Source: Methylotenera sp.
Lineage (GTDB): Bacteria; Pseudomonadota; Gammaproteobacteria; Burkholderiales; Methylophilaceae
Direction of reading: 5' to 3'
DNA length: 64,000 nucleotides
Assembly: GCF_029945705.1 (NCBI RefSeq)
Contig: NZ_JAQSDC010000056.1
Span: forward strand, 1-64,000
Shown piece by piece: positions 8,480 through 19,017 of this stretch (the first letter of the stretch is position 1; the number at the start of each line of letters is the position of its first letter). A program made the translations under genes and the position numbers. The notes beneath the pieces are model-generated. The model was not told the origin of the DNA and searched no databases. It saw nothing but the letters and a program-made list of their open reading frames with translations.

Positions 8480-11455
8480 GTGCGTAAATCTAAAATAAAG
8501 CAAATTTCTCTGGCTGTGTGCTTAGCACTATTGCCGTTATCTAGCTACGCTGCAGGACTGGGTAAGCTGAACGTGAATTCAGGGATAGGTGAACCACTCA
8601 AAGCTGAAATCGAGCTTTTATCAGTAACACCAGAAGAGCTTTCTACTCTTGCTGCTTCAATTGCTTCAGAAGATGCATACGCACAACAAGGCATACCACG
8701 CTTAGGTATCCACAATAATATTAAAGTGGAAATTGCAAAAAATGCCGATGGTTCACCCGTTCTAAAAATACGTTCAAGTCAGCCAGTCAGTGATCCATAT
8801 CTCGATATGCTGATACAAGTAGACTGGGCTACAGGACGTTTACAGCGTGAATATACAGTATTGTTAGACCCACCTGGTTACAAACCTGAAAGTACAGCTT
8901 CAGTTCCAGTGAATTTGCCTTCGAGTGGGGGTGCAAGTAATACCCAATCTACTGCTAAAGCTCCAACTTCTAGTATGGGAGATACTGCTCAGCCAGTCAC
9001 ACAAAAATCAAAAAAGCAAAAAAGACCAGCGCCACCAGTCGTTCAGCAAGAGCCAGTTTCAGAACCTGTAGCTAAGAATGAGCAAGAGCTAACGACCAAA
9101 CGCGGTGACACACTTAGCGCAGTTGCAAAAGAAGTACAGGTTGAAGGTGTTAGCTTAGACCAGATGCTGGTTGGTTTGTATGAGAACAATAAAGAGGCTT
9201 TTGCTAAAGGCAATATGAATCGCCTTAAAGTTGGTCAAATTATTAAAGTGCCGTCTAAAGAAGAGTTGACTAACATTGATGATCAGCAAGCTAAAAAAAC
9301 AATCAAAATACATTCAGCTAATTGGAACGCTTATCGTAACGCTTTAGCAGGTAATGTTGAGGCTGCTCCAGCAATGGCTGAAGCTGAACAAAAACAATCT
9401 ACATCAGGAAAAATTGCTACGGCGGAGGATAAGGCAGCGCCTGTAGCCATGGGTCCTAAAGATGTTGTTAAGCTCTCAGCGGGGGATAAAGCCGGTACAA
9501 AAAATGCAAAAGATGCTGCTAAATCTGTAGAGGCGAAAATTATTGCGCTACAAGAGGAAACCACTGCGCGTGAGAATTCTTTAAAAGAAGCTAATGATAA
9601 AACTGCTGCGTTAGAAAAACAAATCGCGGACATGCAGAAACTGATTGCGATGAAAAGTCAGTCGATGGCAGACATGCAAAAGAATGCAGAAGCCACGGCT
9701 AAAAAACCTGAAGCAGTTGATGCGCCAACAGATGTTGCTAAAACCGAAGTTGCCCCTGTAGTTGATGCAAAACCAACTGAAGTGGTGACCCCTCCAGTAG
9801 AAATGCCAATTGCACAGCCAGAAGTTAAAAAGCCTACTGCAGCTGCACCTGTGATTGTGCCTATCCCTGTGGCAGAGGAGCCTAGCTTCCTTGCTGGTCT
9901 GATGAATTCAGTTGATTTAGCGGTGTTGGGTGGGGCTGGAGGTGTAGCGTTGCTGGGTGCTGGCTGGATGTTTCTGCGCAACAAGCGTAGAAAAGACTTA
10001 GATAGTTTTGAGCGTGGCATTCTAACTTCTGGTGGATTGCGCGCTAACACAGTATTTGGCAACACGACTGGTAATGCCAGTATGTCTGATACCTCATTCT
10101 TAACAGATTTTGCACAAAGCGCTGATGGCAGCATGATCGATACTAATGATGTCGATCCAATTGCTGAGGCAGAAGTTTACATGGCTTATGGTCGTGATGC
10201 GCAAGCTGAAGAAATACTGAAGGATGCCATTTCAAAAGAGCCGAAACGCTACGAATTACATCTTAAATTACTGGAAATGTATGCGGCGCGTAAGGACACT
10301 TCAGCGTTTGAGACAATAGCAGGCGAGCTTTACACTACATTAGGCGCTGATGATCCAACGTGGGCTAAAGTGGCTGCTATTGGAGTTGAAATGGAGCCAA
10401 GTAATCCGCTTTATAATGTGAGTAAAGCTGTTGCTGTGAGTCCCCCAGTCACACAAAAACTTGCTGCAGCTGATTTTTCTGATGTGGCGGTTGCTGAGGG
10501 TGCGGGCTTAGATTTCTCATTCAATGATGATATGTTAGCTAATAATAAGTCTAGCGAAGACGATGCCAATTCAGCCGTGATGCAAAGTTTTGCCGAAGCA
10601 CAAAACATCGATTCAGATATTTCTTTTGACCTTGGTACTATAGATGACGCAGCAGAAGGCAATAAACCTACGGCTATGGCTCTAGAATCGGCAAGTACGG
10701 TGGACTTCCTTGCAGATGAAAAACTCTCCGAAGTTCCCCCTAAAGACGATACATCGAATTTGATGGATTTTGATTTAGGTGAATTTACAAGTAAATCAGT
10801 GCCAGAAGAGATTGTTAGTGAAATTGCAGCGCCCGAGATGACGGCTAATACATTGGAGTTTAATGCACCTGATATTCCTAACTTTAGCGGCGGTGTTGAT
10901 TTAGCTGACAGCTCTGGTTTGACTGATAGCACTGAGATTTCATCAGCAGATTTTGACATGAACTTCAATTTGCCAACAGATGCAGATGAGTTGACTGAGA
11001 TAAATTTAGCGACACCAAGTTCTATAGAAGATATTTCATTTGATCTTGATTTTGCGGCAGACACAGATGTTAAGCCTGCGGCAGAGCAATTGCAAATGGA
11101 TGCCTCAGAAATAACTTTCGACTTCCCTAGTATCGAAGAGCCAGTTGCCTCCAAGGAAGAGGTGAGGGCTAAATCTGAGGAATTTGAAGCCAACACGTTC
11201 GATTTATCTGCTATTGATTTGAATTTAGCTGATGATGAATCTGAATTGTCACATGAAAAACCTACGCCTAAAAAAGCTGCTGCTGGTGAAGTAATGGCTG
11301 AGTCGCCAGATGTTAATATTAAGTTAGATCTTGTTGCAGCTTATATTGATATGGATGATAAAGAGGGTGCGCGTGAACTTTTGGAGGAAATTCTAAAAGA
11401 GGGTGGACCAGTGCAGCAATTACGTGCAAAAGAATTATTAGATAGTTTGGTATAA
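8480..11455 (+). CDS. fimV: FimV/HubP-type polar hub protein
   Basis: FimV proteins are inner-membrane, peptidoglycan-binding polar organisers needed for type IV pilus/twitching in several proteobacteria. This 991-residue protein starts at GTG 8480. It has a signal peptide (cleavage near SSYA-AG) and the FimV N-terminal segment LGKLNVNSGIGEPLKAEIEL. A LysM-like domain lies at about 205-260 (RGDTLSAVA ... LKVGQIIKVPS), then a coiled-coil/Lys-Ala region and a transmembrane helix at about 475-498. The long acidic cytoplasmic part contains a TPR-like segment and ends in the FimV C-terminal domain (about 940-991, VNIKLDLVAAYIDMDDKEGA). A strong terminator follows. Confidence 0.92.
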   Translation: MRKSKIKQISLAVCLALLPLSSYAAGLGKLNVNSGIGEPLKAEIELLSVTPEELSTLAASIASEDAYAQQGIPRLGIHNNIKVEIAKNADGSPVLKIRSSQPVSDPYLDMLIQVDWATGRLQREYTVLLDPPGYKPESTASVPVNLPSSGGASNTQSTAKAPTSSMGDTAQPVTQKSKKQKRPAPPVVQQEPVSEPVAKNEQELTTKRGDTLSAVAKEVQVEGVSLDQMLVGLYENNKEAFAKGNMNRLKVGQIIKVPSKEELTNIDDQQAKKTIKIHSANWNAYRNALAGNVEAAPAMAEAEQKQSTSGKIATAEDKAAPVAMGPKDVVKLSAGDKAGTKNAKDAAKSVEAKIIALQEETTARENSLKEANDKTAALEKQIADMQKLIAMKSQSMADMQKNAEATAKKPEAVDAPTDVAKTEVAPVVDAKPTEVVTPPVEMPIAQPEVKKPTAAAPVIVPIPVAEEPSFLAGLMNSVDLAVLGGAGGVALLGAGWMFLRNKRRKDLDSFERGILTSGGLRANTVFGNTTGNASMSDTSFLTDFAQSADGSMIDTNDVDPIAEAEVYMAYGRDAQAEEILKDAISKEPKRYELHLKLLEMYAARKDTSAFETIAGELYTTLGADDPTWAKVAAIGVEMEPSNPLYNVSKAVAVSPPVTQKLAAADFSDVAVAEGAGLDFSFNDDMLANNKSSEDDANSAVMQSFAEAQNIDSDISFDLGTIDDAAEGNKPTAMALESASTVDFLADEKLSEVPPKDDTSNLMDFDLGEFTSKSVPEEIVSEIAAPEMTANTLEFNAPDIPNFSGGVDLADSSGLTDSTEISSADFDMNFNLPTDADELTEINLATPSSIEDISFDLDFAADTDVKPAAEQLQMDASEITFDFPSIEEPVASKEEVRAKSEEFEANTFDLSAIDLNLADDESELSHEKPTPKKAAAGEVMAESPDVNIKLDLVAAYIDMDDKEGARELLEEILKEGGPVQQLRAKELLDSLV

Positions 11456-11467
11456 GCTAAATTAAAT

Positions 11468-11498
11468 AAAAAAGCCGAGCAAATAGCTCGGCTTTTTT
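11468..11498 (+). terminator. Rho-independent terminator of fimV
   Basis: GCCGAGC and GCTCGGC form a 7-bp GC-rich stem around loop AAATA, flanked by six A and six T. It lies 13 bp after the fimV stop and should work in both directions. Confidence 0.9.
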
Positions 11499-11519
11499 AT
11501 TTAAGCGCTTAGTACTTTA

Positions 11520-12176
11520 ATGAAAACAATGCATCCCATCGTTAAAATTTTACTATTCATTTTTACCTTATTGCTCATGAGTTACCTGAGTAATCCACAC
11601 GTTTTAGTCTTGTGCATAGCCCTGTTTATTTATGCATTATGGTTAGAGCAAGGTGGTTTCTTACGTGTGGTTAAGCGTATGAAATGGCTATTTATTTCAA
11701 TATTTATTATTTATGCTTTTGGCACACCGGGCGAGTATGTTCAGCACATACCAAACGTTGTCGCACCTACAATTGAGGGGTGTGTCTTGGGGTTTGTGCA
11801 AATAGCCAAACTTTTAATTGCGCTTGCTGTTCTTAGTATCTTGTTTGCAACAAGCTCAAAAGAACAGTTGATGATCGGGCTGCATTTATTACTTTCGCCA
11901 CTCAATCTATTAGGCATTAATACCAATAAATTTACCGCTAGGTTATTGCTCACATTGGATTATGTTGAGGAATTGGCGGCAAAAGAGAAGTTCAAGTTTA
12001 AGTTTGATCAATTGGATAAAATGCTTTCAACAACTGAGCTAGTACATAAAGATAGGGTAATTGTGTTGCAAAGTTTCCCACTTAAATGGACTGATATACT
12101 GGTAGTCATGGTATTGATTATTAGTACAATTGCACTATTTTATTTTAGAGAGTTTAATGTTGAGGGATTGTTTTGA
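11520..12176 (+). CDS. EcfT/CbiQ-like transmembrane protein
   Basis: A 218-residue, strongly hydrophobic protein with about five predicted membrane segments (roughly residues 7-45, 52-72, 85-112, 120-140 and 190-212). A charged cytoplasmic stretch at about 145-185 is like the coupling region of ECF-transporter T components. No S component or ATPase is nearby. The gene lies between fimV and truA, a position I recall for CbiQ-family genes in betaproteobacteria. The family call is moderate; the substrate is unknown. Confidence 0.6.
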   Translation: MKTMHPIVKILLFIFTLLLMSYLSNPHVLVLCIALFIYALWLEQGGFLRVVKRMKWLFISIFIIYAFGTPGEYVQHIPNVVAPTIEGCVLGFVQIAKLLIALAVLSILFATSSKEQLMIGLHLLLSPLNLLGINTNKFTARLLLTLDYVEELAAKEKFKFKFDQLDKMLSTTELVHKDRVIVLQSFPLKWTDILVVMVLIISTIALFYFREFNVEGLF

Positions 12177-12201
12177 TTCTTGTTGTAATTAAGGTGTCGC
12201 T

Positions 12202-13020
12202 TTGAGAGTTGCCCTTGGTTTAGCTTATGATGGTGCCAATTTCTGTGGTTGGCAAAGTCAGCCCAACGGAGGCGGGGTTCAAGATGCACTTGAGTTGGCT
12301 ATATCAAGCATCGCCCAACATCAAGTGAGAGTGCATGCAGCAGGTCGCACAGATACTGGTGTGCATGCGCATTGTCAGGTGGTTCATTTCGATACAACGA
12401 GTACTCGCCCCGTTACAGCTTGGGTGCGTGGTGTCAATGCGTATTTGCCTGAGACAGTTCGAGTAGAGTGGGCGCATGAAGTAGATGACGATTTTCATGC
12501 GCGCTTTTCAGCTTTTTCGCGCAGTTATCAGTATTTACTTTACAACGCGCCAGTTGCACCAGCCTTAATGGCAACTAAAGCTGGCTGGTTTCACTTACCG
12601 CTTAATGGCGAGGCGATGTCTGAAGCTGCAAGCTATTTAATTGGAGAGCATGATTTTAGTGGGTTTAGAGCTTCGGAGTGTCAAGCTAAAACGGCGACTA
12701 GACATATGATTAAGTCTGACGTGAAAATGACTGGCAAGTACTTTATCTTTGAGTTTACTGCCAATGCATTTTTACAACACCAAGTACGCAACATGATAGG
12801 TGCGTTGGTTTATATAGGCAAGGGTGCTTATCCACCAGTGTATATGAAAGAGCTGCTGCATAAGCGTGATAGAACGCTATCGCCACCCACTTTCTCTCCT
12901 AATGGATTATATCTAACTGGAGTAGGCTACGACCCAAAGTGGGGGCTTCCAATTAATCAAGCTGACAGTCAACAAGACATACAAAGCGATAGCCAAAGTC
13001 ACATCCATGTCCTCATTTAA
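12202..13020 (+). CDS. truA: tRNA pseudouridine(38-40) synthase
   Basis: TruA isomerises uridines 38-40 in tRNA anticodon arms. The 272-residue protein starts at TTG 12202, with AAGGTG upstream and the N-terminus RVALGLAYDGANFCGWQSQ as in the family. The catalytic Asp lies in the motif AAGRTDTGVHA. FLQHQVRNMIGALV is the conserved C-terminal RNA-binding stretch. It begins a long same-strand run through trpFBA. Confidence 0.96.
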   Translation: MRVALGLAYDGANFCGWQSQPNGGGVQDALELAISSIAQHQVRVHAAGRTDTGVHAHCQVVHFDTTSTRPVTAWVRGVNAYLPETVRVEWAHEVDDDFHARFSAFSRSYQYLLYNAPVAPALMATKAGWFHLPLNGEAMSEAASYLIGEHDFSGFRASECQAKTATRHMIKSDVKMTGKYFIFEFTANAFLQHQVRNMIGALVYIGKGAYPPVYMKELLHKRDRTLSPPTFSPNGLYLTGVGYDPKWGLPINQADSQQDIQSDSQSHIHVLI

Positions 13021-13082
13021 GCGTTACAATAACGCTTTAGGCATTTTGTATTTAAATTTAAAAGTCACTGTGAAAGTTTTTC

Positions 13083-13700
13083 TTGAGAGTTAGAGTCAAA
13101 ATTTGTGGTATTACGCGAGTTGAAGATGCATTAAGTGCTGTTGAACAGGGGGCTGATGCGATTGGCTTGGTTTTTTATGATAAAAGTCCGCGAAATGTCG
13201 GCATCAATCAAGCGATAGAAATTGCTCATCATATTCCAGCATTTGTCAGTGTGGTTGGTTTATTCGTAAATGCTGAACCTAGCTTTATTAATGAAGTCAT
13301 AGCAGAAGCTAATATTGATCTTTTGCAGTTTCATGGAGACGAAAGTCCTGAGGAATGTGCTAGCTACTCTTTACCTTTTATCAAAGCAATTCGCGTTAAG
13401 TCGGATACAAATTTGGTACAATATGCAAAAGAGTATTCAGCCGCTAAAGCCTTATTATTAGATGCCTATACAGAGGGCGCGTTTGGTGGAACAGGTCATG
13501 TATTCGATTGGAATTTAATTCCTAAGCAGCTGGCAAAGCCAATCATACTCGCAGGCGGTTTAAAACCTGATAATGTGGCTCAAGCGATACGCCAAGTCAT
13601 GCCTTATGCCGTTGATGTCAGCGGTGGCGTAGAAGCATCAAAAGGCGTAAAAGATGCAGCAAAAATTACAGCATTTATGCGCCAAGTGTATAGCAATTAA
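13083..13700 (+). CDS. trpF: Phosphoribosylanthranilate isomerase
   Basis: TrpF converts phosphoribosylanthranilate to its 1-deoxyribulose isomer. The 205-residue TIM-barrel starts at TTG 13083 with [11 protein letters not shown], where the Cys is the catalytic base and KICG is the family signature. [19 protein letters not shown] carries the catalytic Asp and phosphate loop. [10 protein letters not shown] and DVSGGVE complete the pattern. trpB follows 68 bp later. Confidence 0.96.
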   Translation: MRVRVKICGITRVEDALSAVEQGADAIGLVFYDKSPRNVGINQAIEIAHHIPAFVSVVGLFVNAEPSFINEVIAEANIDLLQFHGDESPEECASYSLPFIKAIRVKSDTNLVQYAKEYSAAKALLLDAYTEGAFGGTGHVFDWNLIPKQLAKPIILAGGLKPDNVAQAIRQVMPYAVDVSGGVEASKGVKDAAKITAFMRQVYSN

Positions 13701-13768
13701 AAACATGTATTGGCAATTTCAATTCCCTTAGAAATATTGCTCAAAAATTTGAATGTGGAGAACTAGAA

Positions 13769-14971
13769 ATGCAGCTTTATGATATGCCAGATGCAAGTGG
13801 GCATTTTGGACAATTTGGTGGTACCTTTGTTGCTGAAACTTTAGTTGAAGCGCTAGAAGAGTTACGTGTGATGTATGAAAAGTACAGGCACGATCCAGTG
13901 TTTTTAGCTGAGTATGCTTATGACTTGAAACACTTTGTTGGTCGCCCAAGCCCAATTTATCATGCAAAACGTTTGTCTGATAAAGTCGGTGGTGCGCAGA
14001 TTTATCTTAAACGTGAAGATCTTAACCATACTGGCGCTCACAAAATTAACAACACTATCGGTCAAGCTTTATTGGCTAAACGCATGGGTAAACCCCGCGT
14101 CATTGCAGAAACAGGCGCGGGTCAGCATGGTGTAGCTACAGCCACCATTGCAGCACGGTTAGGGCTTGAGTGCGTTGTTTATATGGGCTCTGAAGACGTT
14201 AAACGTCAAGCGCCAAACGTATTTAGAATGAAGTTGTTAGGTGCAACCGTTGTACCTGTTGAAAGCGGCTCCAAAACGCTTAAAGATGCCTTGAATGAAG
14301 CAATGCGCGATTGGGTGACCAATGTTCATAACACTTTTTATATTATCGGCACAGTAGCAGGTCCACATCCATATCCTATGATGGTGAGGGACTTTCAAGC
14401 AGTGATTGGCATTGAAGCTAAAGAGCAAATGATGGAAATGGCTGGTCGTCAACCTGACGTAGTGATGGCCTGTGTGGGAGGTGGTTCCAATGCTATGGGT
14501 ATTTTTTACCCTTATATTGATGTGCCTAATGTGCGTTTAATCGGTGTTGAAGCTGCGGGCTTGGGCATGGATACAGGCAAGCATGCTGCACCATTAACTG
14601 CAAATAGCCCTATCGGTGTTCTTCATGGCAATCGCACGTATTTAATGCAAGACGCTGATGGTAATATTATTGAAACACACTCAGTATCTGCTGGTTTGGA
14701 TTATCCAGGTGTAGGACCGGAGCACGCTTGGTTGAAAGACATTAAACGTGCGGAATATGTTGCGATTACTGATGATGAAGCAATGGCAGCATTTCATAAT
14801 CTATGCCGCACTGAAGGTATTATTCCTGCGCTAGAAACCAGCCATGCGTTGGCCTATGCAGAAAAGCTAGCTAAAACCATGAGCAAAGACCAAATTATAT
14901 TAGTCAATTTATCAGGTCGTGGTGATAAAGATATTAATACCGTGGCCAAGCTAGCTAACATTACTCTTTAA
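13769..14971 (+). CDS. trpB: Tryptophan synthase beta chain
   Basis: TrpB condenses indole with L-serine using pyridoxal phosphate. The 400-residue protein carries [15 protein letters not shown], the PLP lysine in [16 protein letters not shown], the glutamate-containing [12 protein letters not shown], and the phosphate-binding [20 protein letters not shown] precedes the ATG. It is paired with trpA 20 bp downstream, as expected for the alpha2-beta2 complex. Confidence 0.97.
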   Translation: MQLYDMPDASGHFGQFGGTFVAETLVEALEELRVMYEKYRHDPVFLAEYAYDLKHFVGRPSPIYHAKRLSDKVGGAQIYLKREDLNHTGAHKINNTIGQALLAKRMGKPRVIAETGAGQHGVATATIAARLGLECVVYMGSEDVKRQAPNVFRMKLLGATVVPVESGSKTLKDALNEAMRDWVTNVHNTFYIIGTVAGPHPYPMMVRDFQAVIGIEAKEQMMEMAGRQPDVVMACVGGGSNAMGIFYPYIDVPNVRLIGVEAAGLGMDTGKHAAPLTANSPIGVLHGNRTYLMQDADGNIIETHSVSAGLDYPGVGPEHAWLKDIKRAEYVAITDDEAMAAFHNLCRTEGIIPALETSHALAYAEKLAKTMSKDQIILVNLSGRGDKDINTVAKLANITL

Positions 14972-14991
14972 ACTTATAAAAAATATAACTC

Positions 14992-15795
14992 ATGTCACGT
15001 ATTCAAACAATTTTTACAGCACTTAAACATCAAGGCAAAACGGCTTTAATTCCATATATCACAGCGGGCGACCCACACCCTAAGCACACCGTGAGTCTGA
15101 TGCACACTTTGGTTAAACATGGTGCAGATATGATAGAGCTAGGCGTACCATTTTCTGACCCAATGGCAGATGGCCCTGTGATTCAACGCGCCAGTGAGCG
15201 TGCTTTAATGCATAAGGTTGGTTTAACTGCTGTGCTCGATATGGTCAAAACATTTCGTGAAACCAATCAAACAACGCCAATTATACTCATGGGTTACGCA
15301 AACCCTATTGAAGCAATTGGCGCTACAGCATTTGCAGATCGTGCAAAAGCAGCGGATGTAGATGGTGTGATAACTGTGGATTATCCGCCAGAAGAGTGTG
15401 GTGACTTTGTTCAGCAATTGCGCTCTAGGGATATTGATCCTGTGTTTTTGTTGTCACCAACCACTGACCAAAAGCGTGTGGATTTAATTGTGAATCAAGC
15501 CAGTGGTTTTGTTTACTACGTGTCACTAAAAGGCGTTACTGGCGCTGCGAATTTGGATATTACTGAAGTTTCACAACGAGTGGCTTCAATCCGCACGCAA
15601 ACCAATTTGCCGGTAGGTGTGGGTTTTGGTATTCGTGATGCAGCAACTGCAAAAGCTACTGCTGCTATCGCTGATGCGGTTGTAGTTGGTAGCCGCATGG
15701 TGCAAACCATTGAAGCTTCAAATGATGAGAACTTGTTAATCAATGTAGCTACGTTGATGGATGAGCTTAAAGCCGCAGTGGACGCTGCAAAATAA
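14992..15795 (+). CDS. trpA: Tryptophan synthase alpha chain
   Basis: TrpA cleaves indole-3-glycerol phosphate to indole, channelled to TrpB. The 267-residue TIM barrel has the catalytic Glu in [19 protein letters not shown], and the conserved [11 protein letters not shown] and GVGFGIRDA phosphate loop. It follows trpB directly and precedes accD by 73 bp. Confidence 0.97.
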   Translation: MSRIQTIFTALKHQGKTALIPYITAGDPHPKHTVSLMHTLVKHGADMIELGVPFSDPMADGPVIQRASERALMHKVGLTAVLDMVKTFRETNQTTPIILMGYANPIEAIGATAFADRAKAADVDGVITVDYPPEECGDFVQQLRSRDIDPVFLLSPTTDQKRVDLIVNQASGFVYYVSLKGVTGAANLDITEVSQRVASIRTQTNLPVGVGFGIRDAATAKATAAIADAVVVGSRMVQTIEASNDENLLINVATLMDELKAAVDAAK

Positions 15796-15868
15796 CTAGT
15801 TTTTAATAATCGGCAACAAAATAATTAAACGATAAAATCGTAAAAACTGTTACCAAGGGGATAGTGTT

Positions 15869-16732
15869 ATGGGTTGGTTAAATCAATTACCACAAAAGAT
15901 CAAACGTGTTGTTGGCGGCGATAAGAAAACTGTACCAGAGGGTTTATGGAGTAAATGTCCAGCCTGCCAAACAGTTTTGTATATGAAAGATCTAGCTGAT
16001 AACGCTGAAGTTTGCCCAAAATGTTCTTATCACAATCGTATTGGCGCGCGAGCCAGATTAGCCCAATTACTTGATGCAGAAGGTCAATTCGAAATCGGTG
16101 CAAATGTTGTGGCTGTTGATACACTAAAGTTTAAAGACAGCAAAAGCTATGCTGAGCGTATTAGAGAGTCACAAAAATCTGTTGGGGAAAAAGATGCTTT
16201 GATTGTGATGCAAGGCAGCATTAAAACCGTGCCAGTGGTTGTTGCTGCATTTGAATTCAAGTTCATGGGCGGCTCTATGGGCTCAGTCGTTGGTGAGCGT
16301 TTTGTCCGAGGTGTGCAGACGGCCATTGATAACAAAATGGCGTTCATTTGTATTTCCGCCAGTGGTGGCGCGCGTATGCAAGAGGGTTTGCTCTCATTGA
16401 TGCAGATGGCTAAAACCAGCGCGGCGCTTACCCAGTTGAGTAAAGCTGGATTACCCTTTATCTCTGTATTAACTGATCCAACCATGGGTGGTGTATCAGC
16501 AAGTTTCGCCATGTTGGGCGATATTATTGTGGCAGAACCACAAGCGTTAATTGGCTTTGCGGGTCCACGCGTGATTGAGCAAACTGTGCGTGAAACCTTG
16601 CCACATGGCTTTCAGCGTGCAGAATTCTTGTTAGAGCATGGCGCTATTGATTTAATTATTGATAGACGTGAAATGCGTAATCGATTAGCAGGTCTTTTGG
16701 CTAACTTGATGCGCTTACCTGTTGCGGCTTAA
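15869..16732 (+). CDS. accD: Acetyl-CoA carboxylase carboxyltransferase beta subunit
   Basis: AccD with AccA transfers carboxyl from biotin to acetyl-CoA for fatty-acid synthesis. The 287-residue protein has the N-terminal zinc ribbon C30-x2-C33-x15-C49-x2-C52 and the crotonase-fold core with oxyanion-type glycine runs ([39 protein letters not shown]). A strong AAGGGG ribosome-binding site lies 8-9 bases before the ATG. The trpA-accD-folC order is common in proteobacteria. Confidence 0.97.
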   Translation: MGWLNQLPQKIKRVVGGDKKTVPEGLWSKCPACQTVLYMKDLADNAEVCPKCSYHNRIGARARLAQLLDAEGQFEIGANVVAVDTLKFKDSKSYAERIRESQKSVGEKDALIVMQGSIKTVPVVVAAFEFKFMGGSMGSVVGERFVRGVQTAIDNKMAFICISASGGARMQEGLLSLMQMAKTSAALTQLSKAGLPFISVLTDPTMGGVSASFAMLGDIIVAEPQALIGFAGPRVIEQTVRETLPHGFQRAEFLLEHGAIDLIIDRREMRNRLAGLLANLMRLPVAA

Positions 16733-16788
16733 TTATTTGCGCATAGCTTCTTCTCAATTGTTTCAATGCCTAAGGCTAATTTTGGCTG

Positions 16789-18114
16789 ATGGCTCATCAC
16801 ATGCATCATTCTAAATCGACGAAAAACCTAGCCAAATGGCTAAGTTATATTGAAAGTTTGCACCCCAAATCTATTGCAATGGGTTTGGATAGGGTTAAGC
16901 AAATGATTGACCGTCTGAAATTGCATCCTAAATTTACCATTATCACTGTGGCGGGAACCAATGGTAAGGGTTCTACATGTGCAATGTTAGAGCAAATTTA
17001 TACTGATGCTGGCTATCAAGTAGGCTGCTATACCTCACCGCATTTGCTACGTTATAACGAACGTGTGCGTATTAATAAACAAGAAGTGAGTGACGACGCG
17101 CTTTGTGCAGCATTTGCTGCGGTAGATGCTGCTAGGGGGGAAGCTGCCAGTACAGATGCCAGTGTAGATGCAAATAGCGAAATCATTGCACTCACCTATT
17201 TTGAAGTAGGCACGCTAGCAGCCATGTGGCATTTTATACAGACGGGCGTGGATGTTGCAATTTTAGAAATAGGCTTAGGAGGCAGGCTAGATGCTGTGAA
17301 TGCCTTTGAGCCTGACTGCTCTATTGTGACAAGTGTTGATTTAGACCACCAAGAGTTTTTAGGCAATACGCGTGAAAGCATAGGTTTTGAAAAAGCGGGC
17401 GTTTACCGTCCATACGTACCAGCGATATGTGGCGACCCTAACCCACCATTGAGCTTAGTTTCCTTTGCGCATGAAGTTAAAGCCAATTTTAAACGTGTGC
17501 ACCATGATTTTGATTTTACTTTAGACGGAGTCGATAGTTGGAGATACTCCGCTGGAGAGGTCGCTTATCTATTACCTACTCCAGCTTTAAAAGGCGCTTA
17601 TCAGCTCAATAATGCAGCATGCGCTGTTTGTGCTGTTGAGTCACTTCAATCTCAGCTGCCTGTAACCGCTGCCAATATAGCAAGCGCTATGCATCAAGTA
17701 AGTTTAGCTGGGCGTTTCCAGACAGTTTCCACTTCACCACATGTTATTTTAGATGTTGCTCATAATCCACATGCTGCGCGCGCCTTAGCTGCAAACCTCA
17801 ATGCGAGCAGAACGCCTCAAGGCCAAACAATCGCAGTGTTTGCAATGCTGGCAGATAAAGACATGCAAGGCGTGGTGCAGGCCGTTAAAGATGAAATTGA
17901 TCTATGGTATATCGCGGGAATTGATAATGTTAGAGGTGCAGCAGCTGAGGAGCTGGCTGCAATTGTTTCTGAAATCGATCCGCATGCGAAGTTTAAAACC
18001 TTCTCAAATGCCAATATTGCTTACCAACAAGCCTGTATTGATGTCGGTGAAAATGATAAAATACTCGTATTCGGTTCTTTTTATACAGTTGCAAGCGTGA
18101 TGCAAACGTTTTAG
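16789..18114 (+). CDS. folC: Bifunctional dihydrofolate/folylpolyglutamate synthase
   Basis: FolC adds glutate units to folates and joins dihydropteroate to glutamate. The 441-residue Mur-ligase-type protein has the P-loop GTNGKGST (56-63), YTSPHLLRYNERVRIN, LEIGLGGRLDAVNAF and LDVAHNPHAA in the C-terminal domain. The start may be ATG 16789 or the ATG at 16801, as neither has a strong ribosome-binding site. It also supports one-carbon metabolism with the folate enzyme Fhs encoded later in the window. Confidence 0.95.
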   Translation: MAHHMHHSKSTKNLAKWLSYIESLHPKSIAMGLDRVKQMIDRLKLHPKFTIITVAGTNGKGSTCAMLEQIYTDAGYQVGCYTSPHLLRYNERVRINKQEVSDDALCAAFAAVDAARGEAASTDASVDANSEIIALTYFEVGTLAAMWHFIQTGVDVAILEIGLGGRLDAVNAFEPDCSIVTSVDLDHQEFLGNTRESIGFEKAGVYRPYVPAICGDPNPPLSLVSFAHEVKANFKRVHHDFDFTLDGVDSWRYSAGEVAYLLPTPALKGAYQLNNAACAVCAVESLQSQLPVTAANIASAMHQVSLAGRFQTVSTSPHVILDVAHNPHAARALAANLNASRTPQGQTIAVFAMLADKDMQGVVQAVKDEIDLWYIAGIDNVRGAAAEELAAIVSEIDPHAKFKTFSNANIAYQQACIDVGENDKILVFGSFYTVASVMQTF

Positions 18115-18192
18115 TCCGAACTATAAAGCTAAGTTGTAAAATTAATCTCTCGGAAAACTAATCTTTTAGAATGAATCCCTAAGGAAGCAGCA

Positions 18193-18960
18193 ATGGCAAC
18201 TGAGTCACCTAATGATCTAGAACTAGCCTTAAAGAAACGCGCACGTCGCCGTTTAGTAGGTGCTATCGCTCTTGTGCTTTTGATGGTGATTGTATTACCA
18301 ATGGTGTTGCAAGATCGTGCTGCTTTAGCACCACAAGAAGCTATCAAAATTACGATGCCTGATGATGTTGGTCAGCAATTGCCAAAAGCCGAGGCGAATC
18401 TAACGTCAATTGAACCACAAGCAGAAGTTGCTTCAGCAAGCGAATCTGTGAAGCCTGAATCAGTAAAATCAGAATCACCTGCTGTTACTGAGATAGATAA
18501 ACAAGTTCCGTCTGAAAGTGCTAAAGAAGTTAGTGATATAAAAAAAGAGTTAGCTGATGAGAAAAAAGCCGAAGACAAAAAGCTTCTTAAAAAAGCAGAG
18601 GTTATTACTACAGATACTAAAAAGTCTGAAGTTAAATCAACTGAACCAAAAACACCTGAAATTAAAAAAACTGATGTTAAAGAACCATCGTTAAAAGAAC
18701 CAGAAGTGAAAGCTGCTTCAACAAATGGCGAAACCTTTACTATACAAGTTGGCGTTTTCTCAGATGCCGCTAACGTAAAACAGTTGCAAGCAAGATTAAA
18801 GCAAGTTGGGCTTGATTCTCACACCGAAAATATTACAACACCAAAAGGTGAAAAAATTCGCTTAAGAGCAGGGCGCTTTAATTCACGCCAAGAAGCTGCC
18901 TACGCACTCATTAAATTGCAATCGGCAGATTTAACTGGAATGGTCATTAGTAATAATTAA
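18193..18960 (+). CDS. SPOR-domain cell-division/envelope protein
   Basis: SPOR proteins bind denuded septal peptidoglycan. This 255-residue DedD-like protein has a short cytoplasmic start with Arg/Lys (KKRARRR) and one membrane helix at about 21-39. A low-complexity Lys/Glu/Ser linker follows (about 70-175), then a C-terminal SPOR domain (about 178-253) beginning TFTIQVGVFSD and ending with GRFNSRQEA. AAGGAAG lies before the ATG. It lies in the folC-SPOR-cvpA-purF block, like dedD in E. coli. Confidence 0.88.
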   Translation: MATESPNDLELALKKRARRRLVGAIALVLLMVIVLPMVLQDRAALAPQEAIKITMPDDVGQQLPKAEANLTSIEPQAEVASASESVKPESVKSESPAVTEIDKQVPSESAKEVSDIKKELADEKKAEDKKLLKKAEVITTDTKKSEVKSTEPKTPEIKKTDVKEPSLKEPEVKAASTNGETFTIQVGVFSDAANVKQLQARLKQVGLDSHTENITTPKGEKIRLRAGRFNSRQEAAYALIKLQSADLTGMVISNN

Positions 18961-19017
18961 TGAGACATATTTTTATATGTTCGATTATTTAGTGTGATTA
19001 ATTGATTTGAAAAATAC

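Noticed and set aside
9658-10134. A 158-codon minus-strand open frame inside fimV
   Set aside because: Antisense shadow of the fimV linker and membrane segment, without ribosome-binding site or family features.
10411-11196. A 261-codon minus-strand open frame inside fimV
   Set aside because: It lies fully antisense to the acidic part of FimV, is low-complexity Ser/Ala/Leu-rich, and has no recognisable domain. It reflects codon bias on the other strand.
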